DNA from: Janibacter sp. CX7
Lineage (GTDB): Bacteria; Actinomycetota; Actinomycetes; Actinomycetales; Dermatophilaceae
Direction: 5' to 3'
DNA: 64,000 nucleotides
Assembly: GCF_024362365.1 (NCBI RefSeq)
Contig: NZ_CP101464.1
Coordinates: 3,162,001-3,226,000 of the forward strand
Shown here: positions 16,200-25,098 of the stretch, one piece after another
How the letters are laid out: each line of letters starts with the position of its first letter
Numbering within the stretch: the first letter of the stretch is position 1
Program-made: the position numbers and the translations under genes
The notes under the pieces: model-generated
What the model was told of the DNA's origin: nothing
Databases searched by the model: none
What the model saw: only the letters and a program-made list of their open reading frames with translations

Positions 16200-17861
16200 T
16201 CACTTGGTCGTCAGCCGCAGGGTGAAGTCGGCGTGGTCGTCCTCGCCCCACATCGCGAAACCGAGGGCCGAGAGCGGCTCGATGTTCTCCTTGTCCTCGG
16301 CGTCCATGTCACCGCCCCACAGCTCGACGGCCTTGCTGATGTCGACGTAGGCGACCGAGCCGGCCTTGTCGGCGTCGGGCACGGCGTCCTTGAAGGCGTC
16401 GCTGTCGCCCAGGCCCGAGCCGTTCGCGATCTCGTCGGCGTAGCCCGCTGGCGTCGCGACGACCGTGCGGCCGTCGCCGGCGTCCTTGACCGTCACCGGG
16501 GGCGCGTCCCCGGTGCTCGAGGTCATCGAGCCGGTGAGCTTGTCGATCAGGCCCTTGTCGCCGTTGGTGACCAGCGCGACCTTCGGTTCGTCGGCGTTGG
16601 GGCCGACGGCGACGGCCGTGTCGGAGCCGACCGCCTTGGCGACGTCCTCGGGCACGGACAGGCCGGTCTCGCTCGTGAAGGAGTCGATGCCGCTCTGCCA
16701 GTCATCGCCGAGGGCGGTGCGGGCGTTCTTGTCGATCTCGGGCCAGGCCTTGCGCAGCGCGTCGTCGAGGCCGGTCACGGCCACGGCGCCGAGGGTGTCC
16801 GCCGGCAGGTCGCCGACCGAGGTGCCGTCGCCGTTGGGGACGCTGCCCGCGGGCAGACCGTTCATCCGGCCGGCGAGCTCGAGCGTCGGCCCGTCGAAGC
16901 GCAGCGCGGTCGCCAGCCGGCCCTGCTGGGTCGTCTGGGCGGAGGCACCGAGCGTGCTCTGGGTGATGTCGCCCGCCTTGGACATGTCCATCCAGCCGGT
17001 CACCATGCCGTCCTCACCGAGGTCGTCCATGTCCTGGCTGAAGGTGTCGCTGTCGGCGAGCGCGCTCCCCTTCGCGTCGTTGACCGCCTTGTCGACGACG
17101 CTCTGCTCCTCGCCGCAGATGGCGAAGTCGGGCTGGACGGAGCAGTAGCCGCCCTCGCTGCCGGTGACCTTGGACAGGCCCTGCTTCGCGGCGTCCTCGT
17201 CGGTGCTCGCGAGCGCGACGACGACACCGGGCTCCTGGGCGCCGTCCGCCGGCGGCAGGATCGCGACGCCGAAGCGCTGGCCGAGCCAGGGCTCGACGTC
17301 CTGCGCGTAGTCGACGCCCTCGAGGCCGCCGTCCTCCTTGATCGCGTCGAAGATCTCCTTGCGCAGGTCGCCGTTCTCGTCGACGCCGTCGAGGCTGTCG
17401 CGCATGCCGGGGAACTTGCGGGCGAAGCGGAAGGCGTCGACCTTCTGGTCCGCGGAGGGGTCGAGGTCGACCTTCGCGAAGGCGATGGCACTGGCCGGTA
17501 GTGCGGCCTCGGGCTGCGCCCCACCGCCACCGATCTTGTTGTAGGCGAGGACCGCACCGCCCGTGACGACACCGAGGGCGACGACACCGGCAGCGCCGAA
17601 GGCGCCCCACTTGAGCGCCTTCGAGCCGCCCTGCTGCTGCTGTGGGGGCGGCTGGTGACCCCACTGGCCGGGCTGCTGCGGCTGACCGCCGGGAGTCTGC
17701 TGGAAGGGCTGGCCGTAGGCCGGCTGCCCGCTGGGGGCGCCGTAGCCCGGGTGCTGCTGCCCGTACCCCGGGGGCGGCGGGGGCTGCTGGCCGTAGCCCG
17801 GAGGCGGCTGCTGCCCGTAACCGGGCTGGGGCGGCTGGTGACCGAAGGGCGGCTGCGACAT
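16200..17861 (-). CDS. DUF3352 membrane-anchored protein
   Basis: 553 residues. The first 80 are a Pro/Gln/Gly/Tyr-rich disordered tail with repeated GYGQQPPP units, then one membrane helix (about 83-105), then a large extracytoplasmic DUF3352 domain with regular repeats of SAIAFAKVDLDP-like and VAVTGLDDALRK-like strands and LKWG at the membrane boundary. The function of this actinobacterial family is unknown; position and topology say it faces the cell wall. The ATG at 17861 (MSQPPFGHQ) is preferred to one 57 bases upstream. It has its own dyad promoter, tying it to the secretion island and the VWA operon. Confidence 0.75.
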   Translation of the reverse strand: MSQPPFGHQPPQPGYGQQPPPGYGQQPPPPPGYGQQHPGYGAPSGQPAYGQPFQQTPGGQPQQPGQWGHQPPPQQQQGGSKALKWGAFGAAGVVALGVVTGGAVLAYNKIGGGGAQPEAALPASAIAFAKVDLDPSADQKVDAFRFARKFPGMRDSLDGVDENGDLRKEIFDAIKEDGGLEGVDYAQDVEPWLGQRFGVAILPPADGAQEPGVVVALASTDEDAAKQGLSKVTGSEGGYCSVQPDFAICGEEQSVVDKAVNDAKGSALADSDTFSQDMDDLGEDGMVTGWMDMSKAGDITQSTLGASAQTTQQGRLATALRFDGPTLELAGRMNGLPAGSVPNGDGTSVGDLPADTLGAVAVTGLDDALRKAWPEIDKNARTALGDDWQSGIDSFTSETGLSVPEDVAKAVGSDTAVAVGPNADEPKVALVTNGDKGLIDKLTGSMTSSTGDAPPVTVKDAGDGRTVVATPAGYADEIANGSGLGDSDAFKDAVPDADKAGSVAYVDISKAVELWGGDMDAEDKENIEPLSALGFAMWGEDDHADFTLRLTTK

Positions 17862-17898
17862 GGTGGGTTCCCCCTGCTCGTGGTGGTTCTTTACCCAG

Positions 17899-17943
17899 AC
17901 CTTAAGGTCGGCGACCACCCGAGCGACATGGGGAGCACTACCC
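17899..17943 (-). promoter_or_regulatory. Dyad-type promoter copy 2 (DUF3352 gene)
   Basis: Minus strand: GGGTAGTGCTCCCC (17930-17943; one mismatch in the distal arm), 25 nt, then -10 TAAGGT (17899-17904). Predicted transcript start near 17891, about 30 nt before the ATG. The CATGTCGCTC next to the dyad is shared with copy 5. Confidence 0.7.
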
Positions 17944-17947
17944 AGCC

Positions 17948-18538
17948 TCAGCCCCGGTAGCGGATCTCCACGCGGCGGTTCTTCTCCCGGCCGTCCGGGT
18001 TGTCCTCGCCGCCCTTGTCGTTGGCCGCGACCGGGTCCTTCTCCCCCTTGCCACTGACGTCGAGCTCGAGGTCGTCCCGCTCGTCCTCGATGACGTCGGC
18101 GACCGCTCGGGCGCGCTCCTTGGACAGCGTGAGGTTGTCCGCGTCGGATCCCACCGAGTCGGTGTGGCCGACGACGGCGACCTGCGCACCGTCGGGGATG
18201 TCCGCGACCGCCTCCACGACGGCCTCCTGGGCGCTCTCGCCGAGCTCGGCCTCGGCGAACTCGAAGAGCACGTCGGTGTCGAGGGTGACGACCGTGCTGC
18301 CACCCGAGGACGTCACCTCGGGCTCGAAGGGGTCGATGTCCGGCACGTCGATCGCCTGCACGTCGGGGACGTCGATCGGGCTGCGGTGCTTGTTGATCTC
18401 GCTGTCGGAGAGGGTTGGCAGGTTGTCGATCGTCAGCGGCTCGTCGTCGGCCGCGCCGGCGGAGGAGGCCCCGGCGAGGACGAAGGGGGCGACGAGCGTT
18501 GCGGCGACGAGGGCACGACCTCGGGTGCAGGTCGTCAT
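17948..18538 (-). CDS. OmpA-family peptidoglycan-binding protein
   Basis: 196 residues: signal peptide (residues 1-29, ending SAGA), a spacer with two VPDxxAIDVPD-like repeats, and a C-terminal OmpA domain. The OmpA signature is clear: VGHTDSVGSDADNLTLSKERARAV-type loop, split here around residue 125, and NRRVEIRY at the end. Such domains bind diaminopimelate-type peptidoglycan. In actinobacteria they occur in wall-associated proteins such as mycobacterial ArfA. Its ATG overlaps the lipoprotein stop (ATGA), so the two form one operon driven from promoter copy 3. Confidence 0.88.
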   Translation of the reverse strand: MTTCTRGRALVAATLVAPFVLAGASSAGAADDEPLTIDNLPTLSDSEINKHRSPIDVPDVQAIDVPDIDPFEPEVTSSGGSTVVTLDTDVLFEFAEAELGESAQEAVVEAVADIPDGAQVAVVGHTDSVGSDADNLTLSKERARAVADVIEDERDDLELDVSGKGEKDPVAANDKGGEDNPDGREKNRRVEIRYRG

Positions 18539-19104
18539 TGCGGCATCGGGACGTCTTCGATGGCCGGGGACTCGGAGGTCACCCGCAGGTCCATCGCGGT
18601 GACGCCGTCACGCGGGAGCGGGAAGGCGGTGAAGAGGTAGACCGGCTGACCCAGAGGAGCGCTCGCCTCCGTCGCATCGCTGGTGAGGTCGTCCACGTGG
18701 CGGTACTTCTCGAGGTTCTTCATGTCGATCAGGACCGGCTCGAAGGAGCTCCAGCCGAGCAACTTGAAGGCGGACTTGTTCTCGGTGCCGCGGCCCTCGC
18801 CCGTCAGGCGGAAAGTCGCGAGCATGACGTTGTCGTCGCGCCGCAGCTCGAGCAGCTCGATCTTCGTCGTGTCGACCGAGTCGTTGTTGATCTGTACGGT
18901 CGCCTCGGCGATGGCCGCGGGCGGGTTCTTCAGGTCGATCCCGGCGGTCTTGGCCCCGTTTTCGTCAGGATTGCCGGTGACGACGCCCGAGGTCTGCGAC
19001 GACGACGAGCCCGCCCCCTCGTCGTCCCCACCCAGCATCGAACAGCCGCTGAGCGCGAGGGCGGCGGCCGCCCCCAGCGCGAAGACTCGTGTACGCATGA
19101 TCAT
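18535..19104 (-). CDS. Secreted lipoprotein, partner of the OmpA-like protein
   Basis: 189 residues. A short basic start, hydrophobic core and lipobox LSGC (cysteine near residue 22) mark a diacylglyceryl-anchored lipoprotein; a Gly/Ser/Asp-rich linker follows, then a beta-rich domain (ATVQINNDSVDTTKIELLEL, ATFRLTGEG) of no family I can name. It may be an Ig-like fold. Two close ATGs (19104, 19098) are possible. It is first in a two-gene operon with the OmpA-like gene, so it probably works in the same wall-associated assembly. Confidence 0.75.
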   Translation of the reverse strand: MIMRTRVFALGAAAALALSGCSMLGGDDEGAGSSSSQTSGVVTGNPDENGAKTAGIDLKNPPAAIAEATVQINNDSVDTTKIELLELRRDDNVMLATFRLTGEGRGTENKSAFKLLGWSSFEPVLIDMKNLEKYRHVDDLTSDATEASAPLGQPVYLFTAFPLPRDGVTAMDLRVTSESPAIEDVPMPQ

Positions 19105-19143
19105 GCTTCTCCCCCGTCTCGTCGGCCCCGGCGGCCTGGGGCA

Positions 19144-19188
19144 ACTGTAGGGGGACGCCTGCGCCAGCACCCATGGGGAGGACTCCCC
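19144..19188 (-). promoter_or_regulatory. Dyad-type promoter copy 3 (lipoprotein-OmpA operon)
   Basis: Minus strand: GGGGAGTCCTCCCC (19175-19188), 25 nt, then -10 TACAGT (19144-19149). Predicted transcript start near 19137, about 32 nt before the ATG at 19104. Confidence 0.75.
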
Positions 19189-19195
19189 GGGCACG

Positions 19196-19243
19196 ACGAA
19201 GGGGGGCGACCCACCGGGTGATCGGTGGGTCGCCCCCCTTCGT
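19196..19243. terminator. Perfect 21-bp hairpin after rplI
   Basis: Arms 19196-19216 and 19223-19243 are exact inverted repeats around a six-base loop. The outer part of each arm is the motif CGAAGGGGGG / CCCCCCTTCG. It ends the ribosomal-protein operon on the minus strand and isolates it from the next operon. Confidence 0.8.
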
Positions 19244-19261
19244 CAGGGCGTCGTGACGGAC

Positions 19262-19708
19262 TCAGCCGGCGACGACGTCGAGCGCGACCTTGGCCTGGAC
19301 CTCCGGGTGCAGACGCACCAGGGCCTCGGCCGGGCCGACCGACTTGATCGGGGTCGGGATCTCGATCGTGCGACGGTCGAGCTCGGGACCACCGCCGGCC
19401 TTGACGGCCTCGGCGACCTCGCGGCTGGTCACGGCGCCGAAGAGGCGACCGGAGTCACCGGCGTGGGCGCTGATCGTGACCTGCTGGGCCTCGAGGTTGC
19501 CCTTGATCGACTGCGCCTCCTCCAGCGACTTCACGGCGCGCGCGGCACGGCCGGAGGCGATCGCCTCGACCTGCTTCTGCGCACCCTTGGTCCACGCGGT
19601 GGCCAGGCCACGGCGGTAGAGGAAGTTGCGGGCGTAGCCCGGCTTGACGTCGACGATGTCGCCGGCGGTACCGAGGCCGGAGACCTCGTGGGTGAGGATG
19701 ACCTTCAT
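19262..19708 (-). CDS. rplI: 50S ribosomal protein L9
   Basis: 148 residues, the standard L9 length. The N-terminal domain reads [34 protein letters not shown] with the invariant GYARNFL, followed by the long connecting helix and the C-terminal domain ([16 protein letters not shown]). It binds 23S rRNA and helps hold reading frame. Last gene of the rpsF-ssb-rpsR-rplI operon, with a strong hairpin just downstream. Confidence 0.97.
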   Translation of the reverse strand: MKVILTHEVSGLGTAGDIVDVKPGYARNFLYRRGLATAWTKGAQKQVEAIASGRAARAVKSLEEAQSIKGNLEAQQVTISAHAGDSGRLFGAVTSREVAEAVKAGGGPELDRRTIEIPTPIKSVGPAEALVRLHPEVQAKVALDVVAG

Positions 19709-19737
19709 CTGTCTGCTCCTTGCTTCGCGGCCGCTGA

Positions 19738-19974
19738 TCAGCGGTTGGACGAGGAGTAGGGCAGCAGGGCCATCTCCCGGGCGTTCTTGACGGCGGTCGC
19801 GATGCGACGCTGCTCCTGGACGGAGACGCCGGTGACGCGACGCGCACGGATCTTCCCGCGGTCGGAGATGAACTTGCGCAGCAGGTTCGCGTCCTTGTAG
19901 TCGATGTTCTCGACCTTCGCCGCCTTGAGCGGGTTGGCCTTCTTCTTGGGCTTGCGCACTACGGGCTTGGCCAT
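19738..19974 (-). CDS. rpsR: 30S ribosomal protein S18
   Basis: 78 residues with the S18 core [19 protein letters not shown] and KIRARRVTG. It pairs with S6 on the 30S platform. It has no cysteines, so it is the zinc-free (C-minus) form; in actinobacteria this form can be a zinc-starvation paralog, but here it sits in the main ribosomal operon and is probably the housekeeping copy. A strong AGGAG-type site precedes the ATG. Confidence 0.96.
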   Translation of the reverse strand: MAKPVVRKPKKKANPLKAAKVENIDYKDANLLRKFISDRGKIRARRVTGVSVQEQRRIATAVKNAREMALLPYSSSNR

Positions 19975-20069
19975 CGTGGTGCTCTCCTTCGTGTCAATGA
20001 GAGCCCGAGGTTGGTCCTCGGGATGGGTGTGGTGTCAGTGCCCGACCGGGGTCGGGCGCGAGAGATCGA

Positions 20070-20687
20070 TCAGAAGGGGGGCTCGTCGTAGCTCGGGGCG
20101 TTGCCCCAGCCACCGCCGGCCTGGCCGCCACCCTGGGGAGCGCCCTGGGCCGGGGCCTGCTGGCCACCGCCCCACGAGCCGCCACCCTGCTGGCCGCCAC
20201 CCTGGCTGCCGCCGGTCGCCCACGGGTCGTCCTGCTGGCCGCCGAAGCCGCCACCGGAACCACCCTGCTGGCCACCGCCGCCGCCCCAGGAGCCGCCGCC
20301 CTGGCCGCCGCCACCGCCGCGCTGGGTCTTCGTCACCTTGGCGGTGGCGTAGCGCAGCGACGGGCCGACCTCGTCGACCTGCATCTCCATGACGGAGCGC
20401 TTCTGCCCGGTCTCCTTGTCCTCCCACGAGCGGGAGACGAGGCGACCGGTGACGACGACGCGGGTGCCACGGGTGAGGGACTCCGCCACGTTCTCAGCAG
20501 CCTCGCGCCACACGGAGCAGCGCATGAAGAGCGTCTCCGCGTCCTTCCACTCGTTCGTCTGACGGTCGAAGGTGCGCGGGGTCGAGGCCACGGTGAAGTT
20601 GGCCACGGCCGCGCCGCTCGGGGTGAACCGGAGCTCCGGGTCAGCCGTGAGGTTGCCGATAACGGTGATGGGGGTCTCGCCTGCCAT
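20070..20687 (-). CDS. ssb: Single-stranded DNA-binding protein
   Basis: 205 residues: OB-fold domain (1-115; [19 protein letters not shown] at the N-terminus), then a long Gly/Gln/Ser-rich disordered linker, and the acidic tip DEPPF that docks replication and repair partners. Length and tail match the essential SSB-A of actinobacteria. It lies between rpsF and rpsR, the conserved order. GGC/GGT-rich repeats in the linker account for the repetitive DNA at 20100-20310. Confidence 0.96.
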   Translation of the reverse strand: MAGETPITVIGNLTADPELRFTPSGAAVANFTVASTPRTFDRQTNEWKDAETLFMRCSVWREAAENVAESLTRGTRVVVTGRLVSRSWEDKETGQKRSVMEMQVDEVGPSLRYATAKVTKTQRGGGGGQGGGSWGGGGGQQGGSGGGFGGQQDDPWATGGSQGGGQQGGGSWGGGQQAPAQGAPQGGGQAGGGWGNAPSYDEPPF

Positions 20688-20760
20688 GGGATTCCTTGTC
20701 GATCGGTGATCTCTCAGGTGAGCCTGTCAGTGGGGACCGACAGGCCGGGAGGGACGCCTC

Positions 20761-21048
20761 TCAGGCGTCGACGCGCATGAGCTTGGTCCGCAGGACCTGC
20801 TCGGAGAGACCCAGCTGACGGTCGAGCTCCTTGCTCGTGGCCGGCGTGCAGGTCAGGTTGGCGACGGCGTAGAGGCCCTCGGCCTTCTTGTTGATCTCGT
20901 ACGCGAGACGACGACGACCCCAGTGGTCGATCTTGTCCACGCTGCCGCCGTCCTTGGTGACGACGGTGAGGAACTTGTCGAACAGGGGCTGGACGGCCCG
21001 CTCGTCGGTCTCGGGGTCGAAGATGACCATGAGCTCGTACTGACGCAT
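20761..21048 (-). CDS. rpsF: 30S ribosomal protein S6
   Basis: 95 residues: [12 protein letters not shown] start, [18 protein letters not shown] centre, [14 protein letters not shown] end, all S6 hallmarks. It forms the S6-S18 pair on the 30S subunit. First gene of the operon; its upstream region carries a hairpin that could serve autoregulation. Confidence 0.97.
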   Translation of the reverse strand: MRQYELMVIFDPETDERAVQPLFDKFLTVVTKDGGSVDKIDHWGRRRLAYEINKKAEGLYAVANLTCTPATSKELDRQLGLSEQVLRTKLMRVDA

Positions 21049-21078
21049 GCTGATAACCCGCCTCCTTCGGTCTGTGCG

Positions 21079-21097
21079 GTCACGGTCTCTCCGTGAC
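21079..21097 (-). promoter_or_regulatory. Leader hairpin upstream of rpsF
   Basis: GTCACGG (21079-21085) and CCGTGAC (21091-21097) form a perfect seven-base-pair stem with a five-base loop, about 30 nt before the rpsF start. With a possible -10 TACCCT near 21170 the leader would be over 100 nt. S6-S18 autoregulatory leaders are known in several phyla; a match here is not proven. Confidence 0.35.
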
Positions 21098-21180
21098 AGG
21101 AGGGTTGGTGCATCGGTGCCCGGGCACGCCGGTCGGGTGACAGACCTGCTCCGGGGACGCCTCAGGGTATCGGCTGCCCT

Positions 21181-21211
21181 CCCTTCGCACCAAAGCGTGC
21201 CGGGCGAAGGG
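21181..21211 (-). terminator. Hairpin with CCCTTCGC/GCGAAGGG arms between rpsF and the GT87 gene
   Basis: CCCTTCGC (21181-21188) and GCGAAGGG (21204-21211) are exact inverted repeats with a 15-base loop. It lies upstream of rpsF and just downstream (by 9 bases) of the neighbouring GT87 stop on the other side, so it can insulate the two. The arms are the recurring CGAAGGG motif. Confidence 0.5.
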
Positions 21212-21219
21212 GGTCCGCA

Positions 21220-22542
21220 TCAGACCGCGACCGGCTCCTGTGGACGGTCGTCCGGCAGGGCACGAGCCTGTGGACGGGGGCCGGGGTTGTCGACCGGCGT
21301 GTACCAGACGCTCCACATGAGGAAGCCCCACGCGATGGCCCGTCCGAGCACGGCGACGGCGTACCACTGGGCCGGCAGGCCCTTGTCGGGGTCGGCGGCG
21401 GCGCCGATGTGCAGCCACAGCGCCGTGGCGTGGACCGCCTCGACGGCGACGAGGCCCAGGTGGGTCCGCCACGAGACGCCCGCGAGGAGGGCCAGCGGCA
21501 GCACCCACAGGGCCGCCTGGACCGGCACCGAGGGGCTCGTCAGCGCGACGACCGGGACGGCGAAGGCCGCGACCTGCGCCCAGGTCGCGGGACGCCAGGC
21601 CCTGCGGACCATGACGACGCAGACCCACACGGCCAGTCCCCAGCCCGCGACCGAGGCGAGCGGGGCGACGCGGGCGGGCAGCGGGTGCCCGGCGAGCTCG
21701 GGGATGAGCAGGACGGAGCCGTAGCCGGGCTTCTCGCCCCACCACGCCCGCAGCGGGCCGGTGACGATGTCGGGCGAGGCGAGCGCGAGGACGACGGCCA
21801 GCCCGACGGCGGTGCCGAGGGCGACGAGGACCGTCCGCACGGCGGCCGCCTCGTGCCCGACCCGTCGCGCGGCGACGACGAGCGCGACGGCGACGATGCT
21901 GACCCAGGCGTGCCCCAGCAGCGCCAGGCCGAGCAGGACGCCGGCGAGCACCGGACGACGGCGGGTGTCGGCGAGCATCGCCGCCATGACGAGGGTGACG
22001 ACGACGAGGTCGGGCGACAGGAGCGCGGCGACGACGTGCACCGGCGACAGGGCCAGCTGGGTCGCCAGGTCGAGCCGCTCGGGGCGCAGCATTCCGACGC
22101 ACCAGACGGCCGCGACGAGGCAGAGGGTGATGATGAGCGTCCACAGCGCCATGTACCAACGGGAGGCGTCGAGCCAGCCGGCCTCGGGGACGAGGCCGCC
22201 GACGGCGGACATGAGCCCGGAGAGCAGCGGCATCTGGTCGAGGCGGATCTCACCGGTCAGCCAGCCGCCGAGGCCCCGGTCGAGCCCGGCGAGCTGGTAC
22301 TGGGCCGGCAGGTCCGAGAAGCAGCCCCGCCAGAACTGGTCGTTGCCGTTCCAGCCGTTGACGACGCAGTGCCCCTGGCGCAGGAAGGCCGACCCCATCG
22401 GGAGCAGAACGAGCAGCACGACGAGCGGGAGCAGCCGCGGCAGCGAGCGCTCACGCGGCGCGGCCCGACGGCCGAGCGGCCCCCCGACGAGCGCGCTCGC
22501 CTCCCGCGGGAGCAGGTCGCGCTCGGTCCACTCGCGGGGCAC
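21220..22542 (-). CDS. Polytopic membrane glycosyltransferase, GT87/mannosyltransferase-like
   Basis: 440 residues with about ten membrane helices, beginning LLPLVVLLVLLPMGSAFL. A first extracytoplasmic loop with NGWNGNDQFWRGCFSDLPAQY and an acidic position near the second helix resemble GT-C glycosyltransferases that use polyprenyl-phosphate sugars at the outer face. Its place between rpsF and ponA corresponds to M. tuberculosis Rv0051, a conserved membrane protein. The GTG start overlaps the ponA stop by one base. Donor and acceptor unknown. Confidence 0.75.
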   Translation of the reverse strand: MPREWTERDLLPREASALVGGPLGRRAAPRERSLPRLLPLVVLLVLLPMGSAFLRQGHCVVNGWNGNDQFWRGCFSDLPAQYQLAGLDRGLGGWLTGEIRLDQMPLLSGLMSAVGGLVPEAGWLDASRWYMALWTLIITLCLVAAVWCVGMLRPERLDLATQLALSPVHVVAALLSPDLVVVTLVMAAMLADTRRRPVLAGVLLGLALLGHAWVSIVAVALVVAARRVGHEAAAVRTVLVALGTAVGLAVVLALASPDIVTGPLRAWWGEKPGYGSVLLIPELAGHPLPARVAPLASVAGWGLAVWVCVVMVRRAWRPATWAQVAAFAVPVVALTSPSVPVQAALWVLPLALLAGVSWRTHLGLVAVEAVHATALWLHIGAAADPDKGLPAQWYAVAVLGRAIAWGFLMWSVWYTPVDNPGPRPQARALPDDRPQEPVAV

Positions 22543-24911
22543 TAGTCGCCCTGCCCGGCCGAGCCGCTGCCGCCGGGGGTGAGGCTCGGCCTCGGGAGGG
22601 TCGGGGTCTGACGCGTCGAGGTCGGCGACGGCTCGCTCGTCGAGGTGGGCGACGGCGCCGTCGTCGTCGGGCGGGTCGTCGTCGGGCGGGTCGTCGAAGA
22701 GCTGGTCGTCGAGCGGGTCGTCGACGACGTGGTGCTGCTCTTCGTCGTCGAGGAGCTCTTCGTCGTCGAGGTGCTCGAGCGGGTCGAGCTGCTCGACGTC
22801 GAGGTCGGCTCCTGGGTTGTCGAGCGCGTCGTCGTCGGCTGCGGCACCGGCGTCTGGGTCGTCGTGATCGGCGCCGGGGCGTCGGTCGGACGGCTCGTCT
22901 GCGGGCGGAAGGTGACATTGCCGGCCGGCGGCAGGCTCTCGACCGGCTCGCCCTCGAGCGCGCCGATCATGTAGTCGGTCCAGATCCGCGCCGGGATCGT
23001 GCCGCCGGTGACCTCGGCGAAGCCGCCGAGGTTCTTCAGCTGGTTCTTCTCGACCAGCCGGCCGTCGCCCTTGTACATGCCGACGGCGGTCGCGAGCTGC
23101 CCCGGGGTGAAGCCGTCGAACCACGCCGCGTAGTTGTTGGACGTCGTGCCCGTCTTGCCGCCGACGGGGCGGCCGAGGTCGGCGACCGTCGGGTACCCGG
23201 TGCCGCCGGGCTGGTTGACCAGGCTCATCGCCTGGATGGTGTCGCGGGCGACGTCCTGGGGGAAGGCGCGGCGCACGTCCTTCTTCACCTTGTAGTCGAG
23301 GTCGTGCTGGTCGCCGGTGCTCTTCACCGAGGAGATGTAGTACGGCGTGGCCCGGCGGCCCTCGGCGGCGATCGTCGCGTAGGCATTGGCCATGTCGATG
23401 ACCCGCACCGCGTCGGTGCCGAAGACGTTGCCGGGCCCGGTCGACAGGGAGGTGCGCTTGTCCCCGTCGTAGGCGACGACACCGGCGTCCTTGGCCGACT
23501 CGGCGGTCGACTTCGGCGTCACGGCGAGGTTGAGCTGGCCGTAGTAGGTGTTGATCGACTTCTGGGTCGCGGTGCGCATGTTGACCGGGCCGTAGGAGGT
23601 GTTGCCGAAGTTGACGATGCCGCCCTGGCGCTGGATGTCGGTCGCGCTCGCCCCGTCGTAGATGAAGGCACGGTTGAAGTAGGGGCTGGCTCCGCTGTAG
23701 GTCGTCGAGAGCGGGATCCCCTTGCGCAGTGCCGCGATCATCGTGAAGGGCTTCATCGTCGAGCCGGCCTGCATCTTGCCGTCGACGGCGGAGTTGAAGT
23801 AGCCGTAGCGGCCGGTGCCGAAGCGCGAGCCGCCGTACATCGCCCGGATCGCGCCGTCACCCGGCTCGATCGAGGCCAGGCCGATGTGCAGGTCGGAGGT
23901 GCCCTCACCCGTCGGGCGCGACTTCTTCACCGCGGCAGCCGCGGACTCCTGGGCGTCCTTGTCGATCGTCGTGACGATCTTGAAGCCCCCGCGGTCGATG
24001 TCGGCATCGGTGAGGTCGAGCCGGCTGCGCAGCTCCTGCCGGACCTCCTCGGTGATGAAGCCGATGTCGTCGGAGGCCGCCTCCGAGCGCTGCTTGGGGG
24101 CGATGGTCTTGGGGAACTTCTGCTTCGACCGCTCGGCCGGGGTCATCCACCCCTCGGCGACCATGCCGTCGAGGACATAGGCCCACCGCTCCTTGGCGGC
24201 CGCGGTCTGGGTCTCGCCGAGCGCCGGGTCGTAGAGGGAGGGTCCGCGGATGACGCTCGCCAGCAGGGCGCCCTCCGACGGCGTCAGCTTGCTGACGTCC
24301 TTGCCGAAGTAGGCCTTGGAGGCGGTCTGGATGCCGTCAGCGCCGCGACCGAAGTAGATGGTGTTGAGGTAGTTGGCGAGGATCTCGTCCTTGCTCAGCT
24401 CGCCGTCGATCTTCACCGAGATGAGGATCTCGCGGGCCTTGCGCTCGAGGCTGCGGTCCTGGGTGAGGAAGTAGTTCTTCACGTACTGCTGGGTGATGGT
24501 CGAGCCGCCACCCCGGTCCTCGCCGGCGACCGCACCGGAGATCGCCCGGAAGATCCCCTTGGGCGAGATGCCGCGGTTGTCGTAGAAGGTGCGGTCCTCG
24601 GCGGCGATGAAGGCGTGCTGCACCCCGTCGGGCACCTGCGTGATCTCCACCGACTCGCGGTTGACCGTCGCGATGCGATCCATCTCGGTCTTGCCGTCGG
24701 AGTAGTAGAGGACGGAGGCCTGCGAGACGGCGCGGTCGTTGGGCTTGGGGATGTCGGTGAGCATGTAGGCCACGACGACCCCGACGATGCCGAGCGCGAT
24801 GAGCGCGACGAGCGCCAGCAGGAGCTTGCGCACGATGCCCCGGCGACCACGACGACGCCGGGTGCTGCGTCGCGAGCGCGCCTCGGCGCGCGTGCGGGGG
24901 GACCTGGCCAT
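22542..24911 (-). CDS. ponA: Bifunctional penicillin-binding protein (class A)
   Basis: 789 residues. A basic cytosolic start and one membrane helix (about 28-50) precede the GT51 transglycosylase domain (AEDRTFYDNRG, GGSTITQQYVKN, LNTIYFGRGADGI) and a transpeptidase domain with the full serine-enzyme set: STMK, SIN, KTGT. It polymerises and cross-links peptidoglycan outside the membrane. The last 110 residues are an unusually Ser/Thr/Pro-rich tail without structure, a likely O-glycosylation or wall-spanning spacer. Downstream the GT87-like gene overlaps, so both are co-transcribed. Confidence 0.93.
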   Translation of the reverse strand: MARSPRTRAEARSRRSTRRRRGRRGIVRKLLLALVALIALGIVGVVVAYMLTDIPKPNDRAVSQASVLYYSDGKTEMDRIATVNRESVEITQVPDGVQHAFIAAEDRTFYDNRGISPKGIFRAISGAVAGEDRGGGSTITQQYVKNYFLTQDRSLERKAREILISVKIDGELSKDEILANYLNTIYFGRGADGIQTASKAYFGKDVSKLTPSEGALLASVIRGPSLYDPALGETQTAAAKERWAYVLDGMVAEGWMTPAERSKQKFPKTIAPKQRSEAASDDIGFITEEVRQELRSRLDLTDADIDRGGFKIVTTIDKDAQESAAAAVKKSRPTGEGTSDLHIGLASIEPGDGAIRAMYGGSRFGTGRYGYFNSAVDGKMQAGSTMKPFTMIAALRKGIPLSTTYSGASPYFNRAFIYDGASATDIQRQGGIVNFGNTSYGPVNMRTATQKSINTYYGQLNLAVTPKSTAESAKDAGVVAYDGDKRTSLSTGPGNVFGTDAVRVIDMANAYATIAAEGRRATPYYISSVKSTGDQHDLDYKVKKDVRRAFPQDVARDTIQAMSLVNQPGGTGYPTVADLGRPVGGKTGTTSNNYAAWFDGFTPGQLATAVGMYKGDGRLVEKNQLKNLGGFAEVTGGTIPARIWTDYMIGALEGEPVESLPPAGNVTFRPQTSRPTDAPAPITTTQTPVPQPTTTRSTTQEPTSTSSSSTRSSTSTTKSSSTTKSSTTSSTTRSTTSSSTTRPTTTRPTTTAPSPTSTSEPSPTSTRQTPTLPRPSLTPGGSGSAGQGD

Positions 24912-24988
24912 GGAGCACCTCGTGGGACGGGGGCGGGTACGACTGACTCCAGTATGAACGCACGACGACGCGCGGCCATCTCCTCGCT

Positions 24989-25011
24989 CGATGTATCTGC
25001 TCGATACATCG
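24989..25011. promoter_or_regulatory. PadR operator and padR-ino1 promoter
   Basis: A perfect 9-bp inverted repeat, CGATGTATC-N5-GATACATCG, immediately precedes a -10 box TAACCT (25014-25019). It covers the -35 to -15 region, where a bound repressor would block RNA polymerase. ATGT/ACAT half-sites are typical of PadR regulators, so PadR itself, encoded next, is the likely binder. It lies between the divergent ponA and padR starts. Confidence 0.7.
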
Positions 25012-25098
25012 GGTAACCTGATCCCGCCTTGCCGATCCGCGCCCCACCGGGCCCACCCCCTTCGGCCGGGTCCACCGATTGGAGCGAAGGGAGTTGCC

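Noticed and set aside
20100..20310. Repetitive GC tracts resembling a repeat array
   Set aside because: They encode the Gly/Gln linker of SSB; units are not equal in length and have no spacers, so not CRISPR.
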